Origin: Bos javanicus
Lineage: Eukaryota; Chordata; Mammalia; Artiodactyla; Bovidae
DNA length: 64,000 nucleotides
Direction: 5' to 3'
Assembly (NCBI RefSeq): GCF_032452875.1
Contig: NC_083873.1
Coordinates: forward strand, 72,847,987 to 72,911,986
Part shown: positions 10,312 through 21,233 of the stretch, in pieces
Numbering within the stretch: the first letter of the stretch is position 1
Layout of the letters: each line of letters starts with the position of its first letter
Translations under genes and position numbers: made by a program
Notes under the pieces: generated by a model
The model's database searches: none
The model's input: the letters and a program-made list of their open reading frames with translations, nothing else
Told to the model about the DNA's origin: nothing

Positions 10312-10552
10312 ATAAGAACTAATCTGTATTGAGTACCTATCGGATCTTTTCAAGTGCTTTTTGAGGCACTAAACACAGATTGACTTCTTTCGCCCTCCAC
10401 AAAATTTTGTGAGGTGGTTCCTACTATTAATCACAAACAAGAACAAATGAGAGCACTGAGGCACAAGGAAGTTGAAGCACTTGTTCAGGGTAACACAGTA
10501 AGTGGGAGAGCTGGGTTTTGAACTCAGTCTAACTCCAGAAAAGACGCTGCTG
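10312..10552 (-). repeat. MIR, near full length
   Basis: Complement of MIR: 'tattgagtacctatcggatc', 'gagcactgaggcacaaggaagttgaagcacttgttcagggtaacacagtaagtgggagagctgggttttgaactcag'. The tRNA-like A/B-box part is preserved at the right end. Confidence 0.8.
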
Positions 10553-11064
10553 GCCCCAGCAGACCCACATGCTGCTTTTACATACGCAGCATTCTAGTCA
10601 AAGGAGATCAAGACCTGGTGAAGACAGGTGCCCATCATGGGTGCTCAAAAAGTCCTAGACCAGTGAATGAATGAATGAACAAGAGGAAGAATGAAAGTAT
10701 CATAACATGTCATTTGTGAGTGAAGAACAGGAGACATTATGAGTGTTATAAACCAAAGAGGCAACTCAGTTATCTGCAGAAAGATTGGAAACAGAGTCAC
10801 AGAGGTCAAGAAGAAATTGATGAGGAGGTTCTACTTTGAGATCTACCTTGCTGGAGATCTAGGCAATTTGCCACTAGGTTCTCAGCCTCTATGGATTTTC
10901 CTGGGCTCCCCAGGTCTGTTACTGTCTGCAAGTGGACGGCAGCTCAATGGTGGGAGGACTTCTGGACACTTCACCTTCACCTCACATAGCATGGCATACA
11001 ATATGGTACCATTCTCTATAAGCTAGCACCTTTCTTTCATGTGGAGAGTGATTTGTTTGCTTCT
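10553..11064. other. Unassigned segment
   Basis: A short (TGAA)n stretch at 10663-10679 after 'gggtgctcaaaaagtcctag' may be a remnant L2 tail. The 95-codon frame at 10739-11026 has no recognised features. Confidence 0.4.
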
Positions 11065-11076
11065 CTTAGGTAATAA

Positions 11077-11294
11077 GGGGCTTCTGAGGTGGTGCTAGTG
11101 GTAAAGAACCTGCCTGCCAATGCAGAGATGTAAGAGATGTGGGTTCAATCCCCGAGTCAGAAAGATCCCCTGGAGAAGGAAATGGCAACCTACTCCAGTA
11201 CTCTCGTTTGGAGAATCCCACAGAGGAGCCTGGCAGGCTACAGTCCATAGGGTCGCATAGAGTCAGACACGACTGAAGTGACTTAGCATGCATG
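11077..11294 (+). mobile_element. Bov-tA SINE
   Basis: Full Bov-tA with an extra 'atgtaagag' insertion in the tRNA-like part. Flanked by 'cttaggta' at 11065-11072 and 11295-11302, a probable target duplication. Confidence 0.93.
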
Positions 11295-11339
11295 CTTAGG
11301 TATTAGAAATTGTGTGCCATAAAATTTTAGTGTTGAAAA

Positions 11340-11460
11340 ACTCCTTGAAGGTCAACCCCTCTCATTTTCCTCATTAGGAAATGGAGTCCCATAGGCATCA
11401 AGTGACTTGATGAGGCCACAACACCAGCAAGGAGCAAGTTCCTCTGCTTCTCCAGGCACT
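11340..11460 (-). repeat. Possible MIR fragment
   Basis: 'cattttcctcattaggaaatggagtcccataggcatcaagtgacttgatgaggccacaacaccagcaagg' follows the MIR complement pattern (fraction of conserved positions low). Confidence 0.4.
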
Positions 11461-12794
11461 AAACCACATCTTTAATTATGGTTTATTTGTTTGTTTGCCC
11501 TGATCTGGTGACAGTCCCTTGTGCTGACTTAAATGTCTTGGTGTTTCAGATAAAATGGTTGGCTTGAGCCAGGGCCTCAGGCACACTTTGCCTTCCAAGA
11601 AGCACTGGATACAACAAAGACCTAATTAGCTAATTAATCTACACTCCATTCCCTTGACACAAGGTCATACAATTTTCATCTTTAAGATGGACAAACTAAG
11701 GTAGTTTGCATTTTCCTTCATTTAATATTTAGAACCTCTTTATAAGGGGAAATGGCCCCAAAGAATTCTATTTGCACTTATATTGATATCACTTAATTAA
11801 AAACATTTTTCAGCATTATAACAAATAGAATAACTACCTTAGCTATAATATATGTTCTTCTAGCAGCAAAATTTTGCCTCTTTACCTAGTTAACAAATAT
11901 GAGCATCATAAGACTATAATATATTATTTAGAAGATATTTACTTTTAATTATTATTTTCTCAATAAATTCTAGAATTCAATTCCAAAGAAACTAAGATAA
12001 CTTGGTTACATACAAATGTTTCACACTGGATGCATTTTGGCTTTCTGGAAGCGACCACATTGCTTTATTAAAGATTTCTTTTGTCTTTAATAAGGAAGCA
12101 TGGGAGAGACCACTGTGTTATTTAATTGCTCACTCTGTTCTGCCTAGCATGTTAACTTCTCTATAACTGTGCTTTCTCATAGTTCTTCCTCCTGAATAGA
12201 ACATATTAAATCTCCTAATAATTACTCCTACCTGACATAAAAGGGTGATTAAAGTAACTCATGTCTAGAACCAATTTGATATATGATAATACAAATTTCT
12301 TGTCAAATTTCAATGTGATCTGGGTGATTTAGGTGTATACATGTAGCCTATTATTGATTCTCCCTACTTTGATAATTCAACATTACTTGTCTTTGGATTT
12401 TCTCTAGCTCAAAAGGGAAAAAAATTGCCATTTTTCTTCTTATTTTCACCACACATTTTTGTGTATAGATGACCATTCAGTAGTAGTATATTCTGAAGTA
12501 TTATACTCCAGGTGAGTAATCTAGTCCTAAGAGCTTTCAGTTATAGACACACAATTTTGTTGGTTCAATGGCTTACACTTCAATCTGAACCCAAGATATT
12601 CTCTAGTTCCCTTATTTCTTTCACTTCTCTCTTCCATTATTCCATTTTTTGAGTCTTGTGGGGTTAATATGAATTAGCATAGAAAATGAAATTTAAGCGT
12701 TTGGTCTGAGCCCCTTTCTTCCTTTGCGGAGCTCATAGCAAAGACAAATGTGGCTCTAGGAATCTTTCCTCCTTTTATTTGTGACCTTGCAAGG
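11461..12794. other. Unassigned AT-rich block
   Basis: No family or gene identified, and no ruminant-specific insertion anywhere in it. Reading frames are short. Confidence 0.45.
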
Positions 12795-12895
12795 AGCCAC
12801 CCTTATTTTTCCATTTTATAGATGGAGATATTAAGACAGAATCAGATTGGGGACTTGCTTCAGGTTATAGAGTGAGTCAAGGTTGCAATCAAGAA
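12795..12895 (-). repeat. MIR-like fragment
   Basis: 'tttttccattttatagatggagatattaagacagaatcagattggggacttgcttcaggttatagagtgag' fits the MIR complement, with strong drift. Confidence 0.5.
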
Positions 12896-13595
12896 GAACA
12901 AAACATAGGAATAAAAGTCAGTTAAATAAAGAAACTCATTGCCCCATGCACATAGCTGGAAATGCCAGTGTGAAAGTCAAGGAGGGTTTAAGTAAAGTTG
13001 TGGGTGACAGAGCCTTAAGAGGAATTTAAGGACATTTAGGAGTTGCTTCTAAGCTTGTGAGGCTGTGATTATGGAGGAAGTTACCACTCTTTCCTACAAA
13101 ATGTCTCTTGGTGCTATTGTCAGACACCTTGTCTAAGCCAGTGTGGCAGTGCTTATTTTGTTATGTTTCCCCAAACCCCTTTTGGTGTTTTATCTACTGG
13201 AGCATTCATTTGAGACAAACAGCTTATGTAGTCTTTCTAGCCAAGCAGAAATCAGAATGAATGAGAAAACCGCCTAAGAAAATCTGTCCTCCTGATTTCC
13301 CACATGAGGCTGGCTGGAGAGTTGCTGTTCCCCTGACAGAGCCTCCTCAGTGCTCGTCAACTGCCTGGCTTGTTGTGGCGATGCTAGCAGCTGCTGCTTC
13401 CGCTTCTTCAAGATAAAGACTGCAGATAAGTATATTCAAAAAGTGGGTTCATCCTCGTTCTTGTTTCCAGCTATTTTCTGGAATTAGATTAGTGGTGTAA
13501 GTGAAATCTTTTCTGAACCTCATTGAAATCCAGACTTGGCTAGTCAGTGGCTTCATTTATTTTTATTATCTGTGTTCTTATTTGTATACTTTTCT
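12896..13595. other. Unassigned segment
   Basis: Nothing identified. A more GC-rich patch at 13300-13420 has several CAG/CTG words but no open frame of note. Confidence 0.4.
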
Positions 13596-14165
13596 TATTT
13601 TTATGAACATTTACTATATACCAGAAACTGTACAAAAAGCTTTATATACTTAGTTCAGTCTACTGTAATCACATACCATAGATTGGGTGGCTTAAACAGT
13701 GGAAATGTATTTCTCCCAGTTATGAAAGGTGGGAGGTTCAAGATCAGGGTCCCAGCAGATTCAGTGTCTGGTGAAGACTCTCCTCCTGGTTTTCAAATAG
13801 CTGCCTTCTCATTATATTCTTATGTGGTGGAGAGAGTGAGCCTTAACCTCTGTCTTTTCTTATAAAGACATTTATCTCATCATGGGAGCTCTATTTTCAT
13901 GACCTTCTCTAAACCTAATTACCTCCCAAAGGCCCCACCTCCTAATACCATCACATTGAGAATTAGGGTTTTGACATGAATTTTTTTGAGACACAAATGT
14001 GCAGTCTATAAAACATATATCTTGTTAATCTCAAAGTAGCCCTTCAAAGTGGAAGTTATTACCCTTACTCTACCAGGACATTATTACCCTTAGTTTATTT
14101 ATTAAGTAACATGTTGAGGTCACCCAGGTGGGTGGCATACTCAGGTCCGGTTGACTCATTGGCCT
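13596..14165 (-). repeat. MIR split by a MaLR LTR
   Basis: Left part (13596-13656) reads 'acatttactatataccagaaactgtacaaaaagctttatatactta'. Right part (about 14035-14165) reads 'aaagtggaagttattacccttac...ttattaagtaacatgttgaggtcacccag'. Together they make a MIR complement with the LTR in the middle. Confidence 0.55.
13657..14023 (-). mobile_element. MaLR (MST/MLT1-type) LTR
   Basis: Complement of an ERVL-MaLR LTR: 'cataccatagattgggtggcttaaac', 'cagcagattcagtgtctggtgaagact', 'cctaattacctcccaaaggccccacctcctaatacc'. Inserted into an older MIR. The 109-codon frame at 13536-13865 runs through this LTR and is not a gene. Confidence 0.85.
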
Positions 14166-14412
14166 ATGTTCTTAATTAGAGTGCTCTATGCCCCCAGCTG
14201 GGGACTTCATTGTTTTGCAGAGTTGAGTCCCTTCAGATGTCCTTGTAGATGCACCGCCTTGAAGACGTGTTCTTACAGAGCCACTGGCACTCATTTTCTG
14301 TATATTTCCTATGGACTGGTTGTAATGACTCAAGCTTTCTGTGAGCTCAAATTTCATTTGCCAGTTTGGCTTCAGTGAGAACTGATCTGGCTACAGCCCT
14401 TCTGGTTTGCAT

Positions 14413-14413
<1 letters not shown>

Positions 14414-14470
<57 letters not shown>

Positions 14471-14478
14471 GTGTGTTT
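14414..14478. repeat. (GT)n microsatellite with GTAT interruptions
   Basis: Pure GT for about 32 bases, then alternating GTAT/GTGT. Confidence 0.97.
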
Positions 14479-14529
14479 TCTTTGGCTTGAAGAGTCAGCA
14501 AGTACTGATGATTAGAGTTCTTGCTGTTG

Positions 14530-14735
14530 GTGATTAGTCTTTAAGTGTTCGTGTTCGACTCTTGTGACCCCATGGACTGTAGTTGCCAGGCTCCTTTTCC
14601 AAGAGATTTCCCAGGCAAGAGTACTGGAGTGGGTTGCCATTTCCTTCCCCAAGGGATCTTCCCGATCCAGGGATTGAATCTGTGTTTCTTGCACTGGCAG
14701 GCAGTTTCTTTACTGCTGACCACCAGGGAAGCCCA
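14530..14735 (-). mobile_element. Bov-tA SINE
   Basis: Reverse-complement Bov-tA, 'gattagtctttaagtgttcg' to 'gctgaccaccagggaagccc'. 'agttctt' occurs on both sides (about 14515 and 14742), compatible with a target duplication. Confidence 0.92.
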
Positions 14736-16177
14736 GTCACAGTTCTTAGTATTCCTTTATTCCAAGGTCAAGTTGAGTATGGTATTTCTTCCAGAGATCC
14801 TTCCCTCTTAATTCAGCAAGGACAAGTGGGATGGGATATTTTAGCAGGACATAAATGGAAAACAATCAACACCAACCCCCAAATAACTACATACATGCAC
14901 CCTAAAATATATGCAACATGGAGATGTGTTTTTCAGAGTACAGATGATCTAAAGCAGACTAAGCGGATAGTTTCTTGTTGGCATTGCTGAGACTTACTTC
15001 TGAGCATTTAATTCTGCACGTGAGCCCTATCACTATTCCCTTTGTGGTTAGGCTCTCCTTCATCTGTGTAGTCACTCAGGCAAGTCTTTCCTGAATGCAG
15101 GAGGCTCTTCTTTCTGTGGTTTCACAGTCTCTTCCTGGAATATAGGCTATCTAGTGCTCTCTCCCCTTTCCTTGTTCATATACCCTTCATTTGTGGCTTT
15201 CAGTGACATTTAAGCTTCTTTACTCTTTGGGGTTAGGGCAACGTCTGGGCTTGCTTTCCCTTAAAGTTCTGGAGCCTCTATAGCTGAAGGATCCTTCTTA
15301 GGAAGGTCATCACTCTAGTTCAGCTTCCTGTTAGGGTAAAAAGCCTACTCTTCTTCTGGTCTCAAAACTTTGAATCCCTTGTTGGATTTCTTACTTTGTT
15401 TCTACTTCAGTCCTATGGGATATCTATTGGGCTCATTTGCAGGGATGGGATTACTGAAAGGTCTGTACCATGTTACCAATCATTTCACTTTCCCAGTTAC
15501 TACTGGGAATTCACCCCATCAGAGGGACAGGTAACAATAGAAAAATGCCTCACATAGAGTGGCAATGATAAACATATGAGAGAAAGGGTATTATTCATTT
15601 TCTGTATGTCTTTCTCATATTATTACAAGACATAAAATAGGAACCTAGAATAATAATGAACTTTTTGGAAGGCATAGTTTTTTTCCCTTAGGCTGTCTTC
15701 CCATTCTGGGCCTCATTTTCACATTCATGTAAAACCCACAATGATAGCTATCAGTTATGATGTTTGGGTTGCATTTAACAGAGATCAGCTCTGACTCTAA
15801 AGCAAAGAAGGGACATATGGAAAGCATAGTGAAGGTTGGGAGACCATATTTGGAAAATGAACGTGAGCTAGAGAGTTGAGAAGCATGGGAATCTGGCCGT
15901 ATCATCATTGTGACATGTTGCTGCCATGAGTACATTTAACCAACCCTTTAGTTTTCCTTCACTTAGAGTTCAGATGGGTGACAACATCTGACATGCTGAG
16001 CCTTGACTATTAGCTGGCACTGCCCACTAAGTGGGTGGGGAGAGGAAGGATGGAGCCTCCATAGCTTCCTCTGTAAGAGCTTCTGGGAACCCTTTAAGAG
16101 AATGCTCAAGGAGGTGAGAGGTAGGTATTCCTCAAAATCAGGACAGGAAGGGGGCAGGTTGGATGCTATACTGCCAT
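14736..16177. other. Unassigned segment
   Basis: No repeat or gene recognised. Pyrimidine-rich from about 15000 to 15420. The minus frame at 15645-15935 shows no domain. Confidence 0.4.
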
Positions 16178-16232
16178 CAAAAAAAAAGAAAAAGAAAAAG
16201 AAAAAGGACTATAATGGGAGAAAAAAAAAAAT
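16178..16232. repeat. (AAAAAG)n / poly(A) simple repeat
   Basis: Four A5-6G units at 16179-16206 and a second A-run at about 16221-16231. Generates lysine-rich artefact translations. Confidence 0.95.
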
Positions 16233-16783
16233 CTGATGGTGAGTCCAGTATATTTTCTCAGTGCTGTTTTTTTAAAAAATCTCAATTAGTATTCTTAACA
16301 CTGTCCTCAATTTCTACAGCCTTCCCTTTTGTTCTCTTTCTCAAACACATAGTTTTTAGGTTAGCAATTGCCTTAATACTCTCAACGTTTTATACTGAGA
16401 CCATACAGTAAGCTGCTAAAGTGTGTTGTTAGAATTGGATTCACAAGATTGATGTCCTCTTCAGGCTGCAGACCATCTGATTACTAGATCTCCTTTGGGC
16501 AATGAAGCTGCCTCCTTTTTCTCCTCTCTCGACTATCAAGCTTGCAGCACAGTAATAATATTTAATAAGAGCAGCAGTAAAACTATGTCATTGCTTCTCT
16601 GATGGTCAGAGTGGAACGCAGCTCCAGATAAAACTGGAGTGATAGTCATACAGATAATACAGTTGTTTTAGTTCTTTCACCTTGGAAAGGATGAGGTAGC
16701 CTGAATGTTGATTGATGCTTGTCTCTCATAGTCTACTGGAATTACACATTAAGTGTTTGGGTGAAATTGTGGGGTGCACTCGA
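16233..16783. other. Unassigned segment
   Basis: Nothing recognised. If the minus-strand candidate exon at 16784-17028 is real, this stretch would hold its 3' UTR, but no convincing poly(A) signal was identified. Confidence 0.35.
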
Positions 16784-17028
16784 TCATGTATTAAACATTT
16801 GCAAGCTATTTGCTTCTATTTGTTCTGACTGAATCTTGAAAAACAGCTTTGCTAGTTCAGGATAAAGGAGATGAAACCTTTGCATTTTTGCCTGCTCTGC
16901 CTGAATCAGGTGACTTTTTGTGAGGATATCCAAACACTTTGCCTCATTCCTTTGCCTTCTTCGCATGTCATCCCAGAATAAGTGAAAGATAAAAAGAAGA
17001 TTCAGGGGAACCTCATTAATAAAACCTT
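16784..17028 (-). CDS. Candidate terminal exon or gene relic, unidentified
   Basis: On the minus strand the frame is open from an in-frame stop at 17042-17044 down to TGA at 16784-16786. A plausible splice acceptor (pyrimidine-rich tract, then 'tgtatgtag') would start an exon at 17028, with the first two bases completing a codon, giving roughly 81 codons; an internal ATG at 16964-16966 gives 60. The peptide has mixed, non-repetitive composition with helix-like stretches (for example WDDMRRRQRNEAKCLDIL and FHLLYPELAKLFFKIQSEQ) and does not overlap any recognised repeat. I do not recognise the protein. An open frame of this length can arise by chance in a window this size, so a host exon, an old pseudogene or chance are all possible. 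Confidence 0.25.
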
Positions 17029-17652
17029 CTACATACAGAAATCAGTATTTACAAAATAGAAAAAGTGTGGGGAGGTTATTTACATTAGGGAACTTTCTCT
17101 TTTTAGTTTTATAAAAGAATTCACATTAGGATTTCTTTAAATTGCAAAGTCCCTTGCTGGATTAAGGACATTACTGAAACACTCTCAGAAATACATCTAC
17201 TATGAAAAGAAGCCATGTTTTATATCATCTAATTTTATAACTGAAGAACTAAGAATAATTCAGAAAGAAGGTATAGAAACTCTCTGTAGCTCTAGAAAGA
17301 GGATGTAAGATACCTGATTTTCACTCCCTTACTCTCCTAAAAAGAGAATAGCTCTCACAGAAGTAAAAACTGAGACTCTTCTTTCCAAAAACCCAGAAGA
17401 TTCCTGCATTAAATAGTAACATAATTATGAGATCATTCTACTATTAACAGTAATTTAAAAAATTGTGTTGTGAATAAGATAGCATCTTGATGGTTTGAAT
17501 TTTCTGCTTTGGAGAAAAGAATTTCAGCAAGTTTGACTTCTAAAAATGAGATACATTTCAAGAAAATACTGTCTTCAGAATCCTTAGTTTGTATTTTAGG
17601 GGAAGACGTTTCATGGTAACCTTTCTGGGTCCTACTTTCTTTACCTGCAAAA
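17029..17652. other. Unassigned AT-rich segment
   Basis: No repeat family recognised. It would be intronic if the minus-strand candidate exon is real. Confidence 0.4.
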
Positions 17653-17790
17653 TATTTTTTTTAAACATTGAGGTATAACTGACACATAGTATCACACTAG
17701 CTTTAGGTGCACATCATCATGATTCGATGTTTGTATATATTGTGACCTGGTCACCACAATGAGTCTCACTAACATCCAAAAGGAAGGTCT
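17653..17790 (-). repeat. Old L1 3' end fragment
   Basis: 'ttttttttaaacattgaggtataactgacacatagtatcac' and 'gtttgtatatattgtgacctggtcaccac' are the complement of an old mammalian L1 (L1M-type) 3' UTR. Confidence 0.75.
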
Positions 17791-17977
17791 TGCACTAGAT
17801 AATCTCTGAGGACTTTTATAGCTCCCAAATTTGTTACTTAGTTCTTTATGAGTGTCATTAACCCTATAATTTTGAGATTCTATCCCCTTTCCTTTGAATA
17901 ATTCAAATCTTACAGTAAATCACTCATTGAACTATTCTATGCTGTATCTTCTCCTCTAATAAATATACTTGTGTGCA

Positions 17978-18201
17978 CGTGCTCAGTTGCTCAGTCATGT
18001 CCAACTGTTTGTGACCTCATGAACTGCAGCGCACTAGGCTCCTCTGTCCATGGGATTCTCCAGGCAAGAATACTGCAGTGGGTTGCTGTGCCCTTTTCCA
18101 GGGGATCTTCCTGACCCAGGGATTGAATCTGTGTCTCCTGTGTCTCGTGCATTGCCTGGTGGATTTTTTTTTTTTTTTTAAACCACTGAGCCACCTGTGA
18201 A
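17978..18201 (-). mobile_element. Bov-tA SINE with internal poly(T) expansion
   Basis: Reverse-complement Bov-tA ('gtgctcagttgctcagtcatg' to 'ccactgagccacctgtgaag'). The usual 'ggattctttaccactgag' is replaced by a run of 16 T at about 18165-18180 followed by 'aaaccactgag', inside the tRNA-derived head rather than the tail. Confidence 0.9.
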
Positions 18202-18729
18202 GTTACTCACTTAGTATTTTTAAAGCCTGAGTCCAGACTTGTAGCCAGCTACAAGTCTGTAGAACAGTGCAAAAGAATATTAGATTCCTTTTTTATTCCA
18301 TAGAGGAATAAAATCTTAGAAAATCTTAAATTGTTTCACAGTGGCAGTGCAAAAAGAATAAAAATGTAAGGGAAGAAAACTCACAGAGACAATGAGCAGA
18401 GATTCCCATCTGGTGAGGGTCTTAAAGCAGCTGCTGTGGTTCAACATTATCCTGAATGAACTCTGAGTCTTAGGTTATAGTGAGATTGCATGGACAAGTG
18501 GAATAACAAAACATGGACATGGAAGCAACAGCCCGAAAATACTGTTGCTCATGAAAGCCGTGTATGTGATAGTTGATTCTGAATCCTGAAAATATTTTTT
18601 TAGCCAATTGGAGAGATGAATATAGGAGTTTCCACATAGCCTTGAGCAATGACTTCTGATACTAATTGCTCAGACTTAGGCCACACTTCACAGGTTAAGG
18701 GCACAGTTCTTCACAAGACTTCCCTATTT
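18202..18729. other. Unassigned segment
   Basis: Nothing recognised. Confidence 0.4.
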
Positions 18730-19650
18730 CAGACACCAGTCACAGGCTGAGGGGTTCCCAGTCCATACTTACTTATGACCAATTAGTTACAAATTTGCAG
18801 TGCTCACTAGTTTGGATGATTTGCTGTAATGACCCATAGAACTCAGGAAAGTGCTATATTTAAAATTACCAATTTATTATAAGAAAAAGGATAAAATCAG
18901 AACCAGCCAGAAAAGATGCACAGCATGAGGTTTCTGCTTCCCCCGAGTCAGGATGCATCTTTCTCCCAGAGTCATCAGTGTGTAACAACACACACAGGGT
19001 ACTGCTAACCAGAGAAACTCACTGGAGCTTCTGTGTCTGGAGTTTTTATTGGGGCTTCCTCATGTAGACATGATTCACTGAATTATTGGTCAAAATGAAG
19101 AATTCAGTCTCTGGCTCTCTTTCCCAGAGAGCCAGATAGCACTATGGTTCAAAGCCCCAATCCTCTAATCAAATGGTTGGTATTTTAGGTGTAGCTGGCC
19201 CCTCTCCTGAGTCCTGCCATTAGCTTAAACTATATAGGGTTCCCCTTCAGTGATCTTGTTAGCATAAACTATCAGGATCCACTAAGAATAATGAAGACAA
19301 TCCTATTACTCTGGAAATTCCGAGTATTTAGAGGCATCCCTCCAGGAACTCAGGACAAATTCTTTATTATATGGTGTGCTAAGTCGCTTCAGTCGTGTCC
19401 GACTCTTTTGCAACCTTATAGGCTGTAGCTCACCAGGCTCCACTATCTATGGCATTCTCCTGGCAAGAATCCTGGAGTGGGTTGCTATTTCTTATTCCAG
19501 GAGATCTTCCCGGCCCAGAGATCAAGCTCAGGTCTCTCTCCTGCATTGGCAGGTGGGTTCTTTACCACTAGCGCCACCTGGGAATCCCTCTTTGTTATAT
19601 AACACCTTGCTTTTGCTTTTGTTGGTTCTGCAGTCTTTGTAAGGAGTACA
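18730..19650. mobile_element. ERVL-type (MLT2-like) LTR, split by a SINE
   Basis: Diverged LTR with MLT2-like blocks: 'ccaatttattataagaaaaaggataaaatc', 'tttttattggggcttcctcatgtagacatgattcactgaattattggtc', 'ccccaatcctctaatcaaatggttgg', 'ttagcataaac', 'ctcaggacaaattctttattata'. A Bov-tA splits it near the right end, after which 'ttgttatataacacc' completes it. Orientation not assigned with confidence. No retroviral gene was recognised beside it. Confidence 0.65.
19373..19588 (-). mobile_element. Bov-tA SINE in the ERVL-type LTR
   Basis: Reverse-complement Bov-tA from 'ggtgtgctaagtcgcttcag' to 'gcgccacctgggaatccc'. Target duplication tctttattatat (19361-19372) / tctttgttatat (19589-19600), one mismatch. 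Confidence 0.94.
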
Positions 19651-19813
19651 AGTAGCTAGTTCTATCCATCTTTAACAGGGACTTCAGGACTGGATTGAGG
19701 TCTCTAACTGAGTTACAGACCGGGTATCAGAATGGTTAACAGCAAGGTCTGTTTTGGGTTGCTGCCCCTTTAGACCTTGGCCCCATTGCTGCCTTTTGGC
19801 CTTACATTGGCTA

Positions 19814-21112
19814 TTCCAAATCCTGAAAGATGATGCTGTGAAAGTGCTGCACTCAATATGCCAGCAAGTTTGGAAAACTCAGCAGTGGCCACAGGACTGG
19901 AAAAGGTCAGTTTTCATTCCAATCCCAAAGAAAGGCAATGCCAAAGAATGCTCAAACTACCACACAATTGCACTCATCTCGCACGCTAGTAAAGTAATGC
20001 TCAAAATTCTCCAAGCCAGGCTTCAGCAATATGTGAACCGTGAACTTCCTGATGTTCAAGCTGGTTTTAGAAAAGGCAGAGGAACCAGAGATCAAATTGC
20101 CAACATCCGTTGGATCATGGAAAAAACAAGGGAGTTCCAGAAAAACATCTATTTCTGCTTTATTGACTATGCCAAAGCCTTGGACTGCGTGGATCACAAT
20201 AAACAGTGGAAAATTCTGAAAGAGATGGGAATACCAGACCACCTGATCTGCCTCTTGAGAAATTTGTATGCAGGTCAGGAAGCAACAGTTAGAACTGGAC
20301 ATGGAACAACAGACTGGTTCCAAGTAGGAAAAGGAGTTAGTCAAGGCTGTATATTGTCACCCTGTTTATTTAACTTATATGCAGAGTACATCATGAGAAA
20401 CGCTGGACTGGAAGAAACACAGGCTGGAATCAAGATTGTTGGGAGAAATATCAATAACCTCAGATATGCAGATGACACCACCCTTATGGCAGAAAGTGAA
20501 GGAGAACTAAAGAGCCTCTTGATGAAAGTGAAAGAGAAGAGTGAAAAAGTTGGCTTAAAGCTCAACATTCAGAAAACAAAGATCATGGCATCCGGTCCCA
20601 TCACTTCATGGGAAATAGATGGGGAAACAGTGGAAACAGTGTCAGACTTTATATTTCTGGGCTCCAAAATCACTGCAGATGGTGACTGCAGCCATGAAAT
20701 TAAAAGATGCTTACTCCTTGGAAGGAAAGTTATGACCAACCTAGATAGCAGAGACATTACTTTGCCAACAAAGGTTCATCTAGTCAAGGCTATGGTTTTT
20801 CCATTAGTCATGTATGGATGTGAGAGTTGGACTGTGAAGAAGGCTGAGCCCCGAAGAATTGATGCTTTTGAACTGTGGTGTTGGAGAAGACTCTTGAGAG
20901 TCCCTTGGACTGCAAGGAGATCCAGCCAGTCCATTCTGAAGGAGATCAGCCCTGGGATTTCTTTGGAAGGAATGATGCTAAAGCTGAAACTCCAGTACTT
21001 TGGCCACCTCATGCGAAGAGTTGACTCATTGGAAAAGACTGATGCTGGGAGGGATTGGGGGCAGGAGGAGAAGGGGACGACAGAGGATGAGATGGCTGGA
21101 TGGCACCACTGA
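19814..21112 (+). pseudogene. BovB ORF2 reverse transcriptase relic
   Basis: The open frame spans 19754-21112 (452 codons), but only 19814 onwards is BovB; the first 20 codons are flanking DNA read by chance. Counting from 19754, the RT core includes FIPIPKKG (from residue 54), the FRKGRGTRDQIANIRW block, the FCFIDYAKALDCVDH block bearing a catalytic Asp, GVSQGCILSP, and the YADD catalytic motif at residues 238-241 (20465-20476). The N-terminal apurinic endonuclease domain is absent. Four residues (IFKS in the 7595 copy) are deleted after 'MTNLDS' through a 12-bp loss. A 2-bp deletion shifts the final part into another frame, continuing as an open stretch to about 21221 (ends HGVAKSRTRLSD). 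With no endonuclease and a shifted C-terminus it should not be an active LINE. Confidence 0.93.
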
Positions 21113-21233
21113 CTTGATGAATGTGAGTCTGAGTGAACTCCGGGAGTTGGTGAGGGACAGGGAGGCCTGGAATGCTGCGATTCATGGGGTCGCAAAGAGT
21201 CGGACACGACTGAGCGACTGATCTGATCTGATG
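19814..21233 (+). mobile_element. BovB LINE, longest copy in the window
   Basis: RTE-clade non-LTR retrotransposon, 5'-truncated, extending from the segment just before the reverse-transcriptase core ('aaatcctgaaagatgatgc') to the 3' terminus with the short tandem tail (gactgatctgatctgatgg). About 1.42 kb. Little diverged from the other BovB copies here, and most of its coding part is open. It carries a 12-bp in-frame deletion at about 20750 and a 2-bp frameshifting deletion at about 21040. BovB is the autonomous relative of the ruminant Bov SINEs and is known for horizontal transfer between squamates and ruminants. Confidence 0.97.

Noticed and set aside
19754..21112. 452-codon ORF as a functional host gene
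   Set aside because: It is the BovB reverse transcriptase, 5'-truncated without the endonuclease, with a 12-bp deletion and a 2-bp frameshift, and begins with 20 codons of non-BovB flanking DNA.
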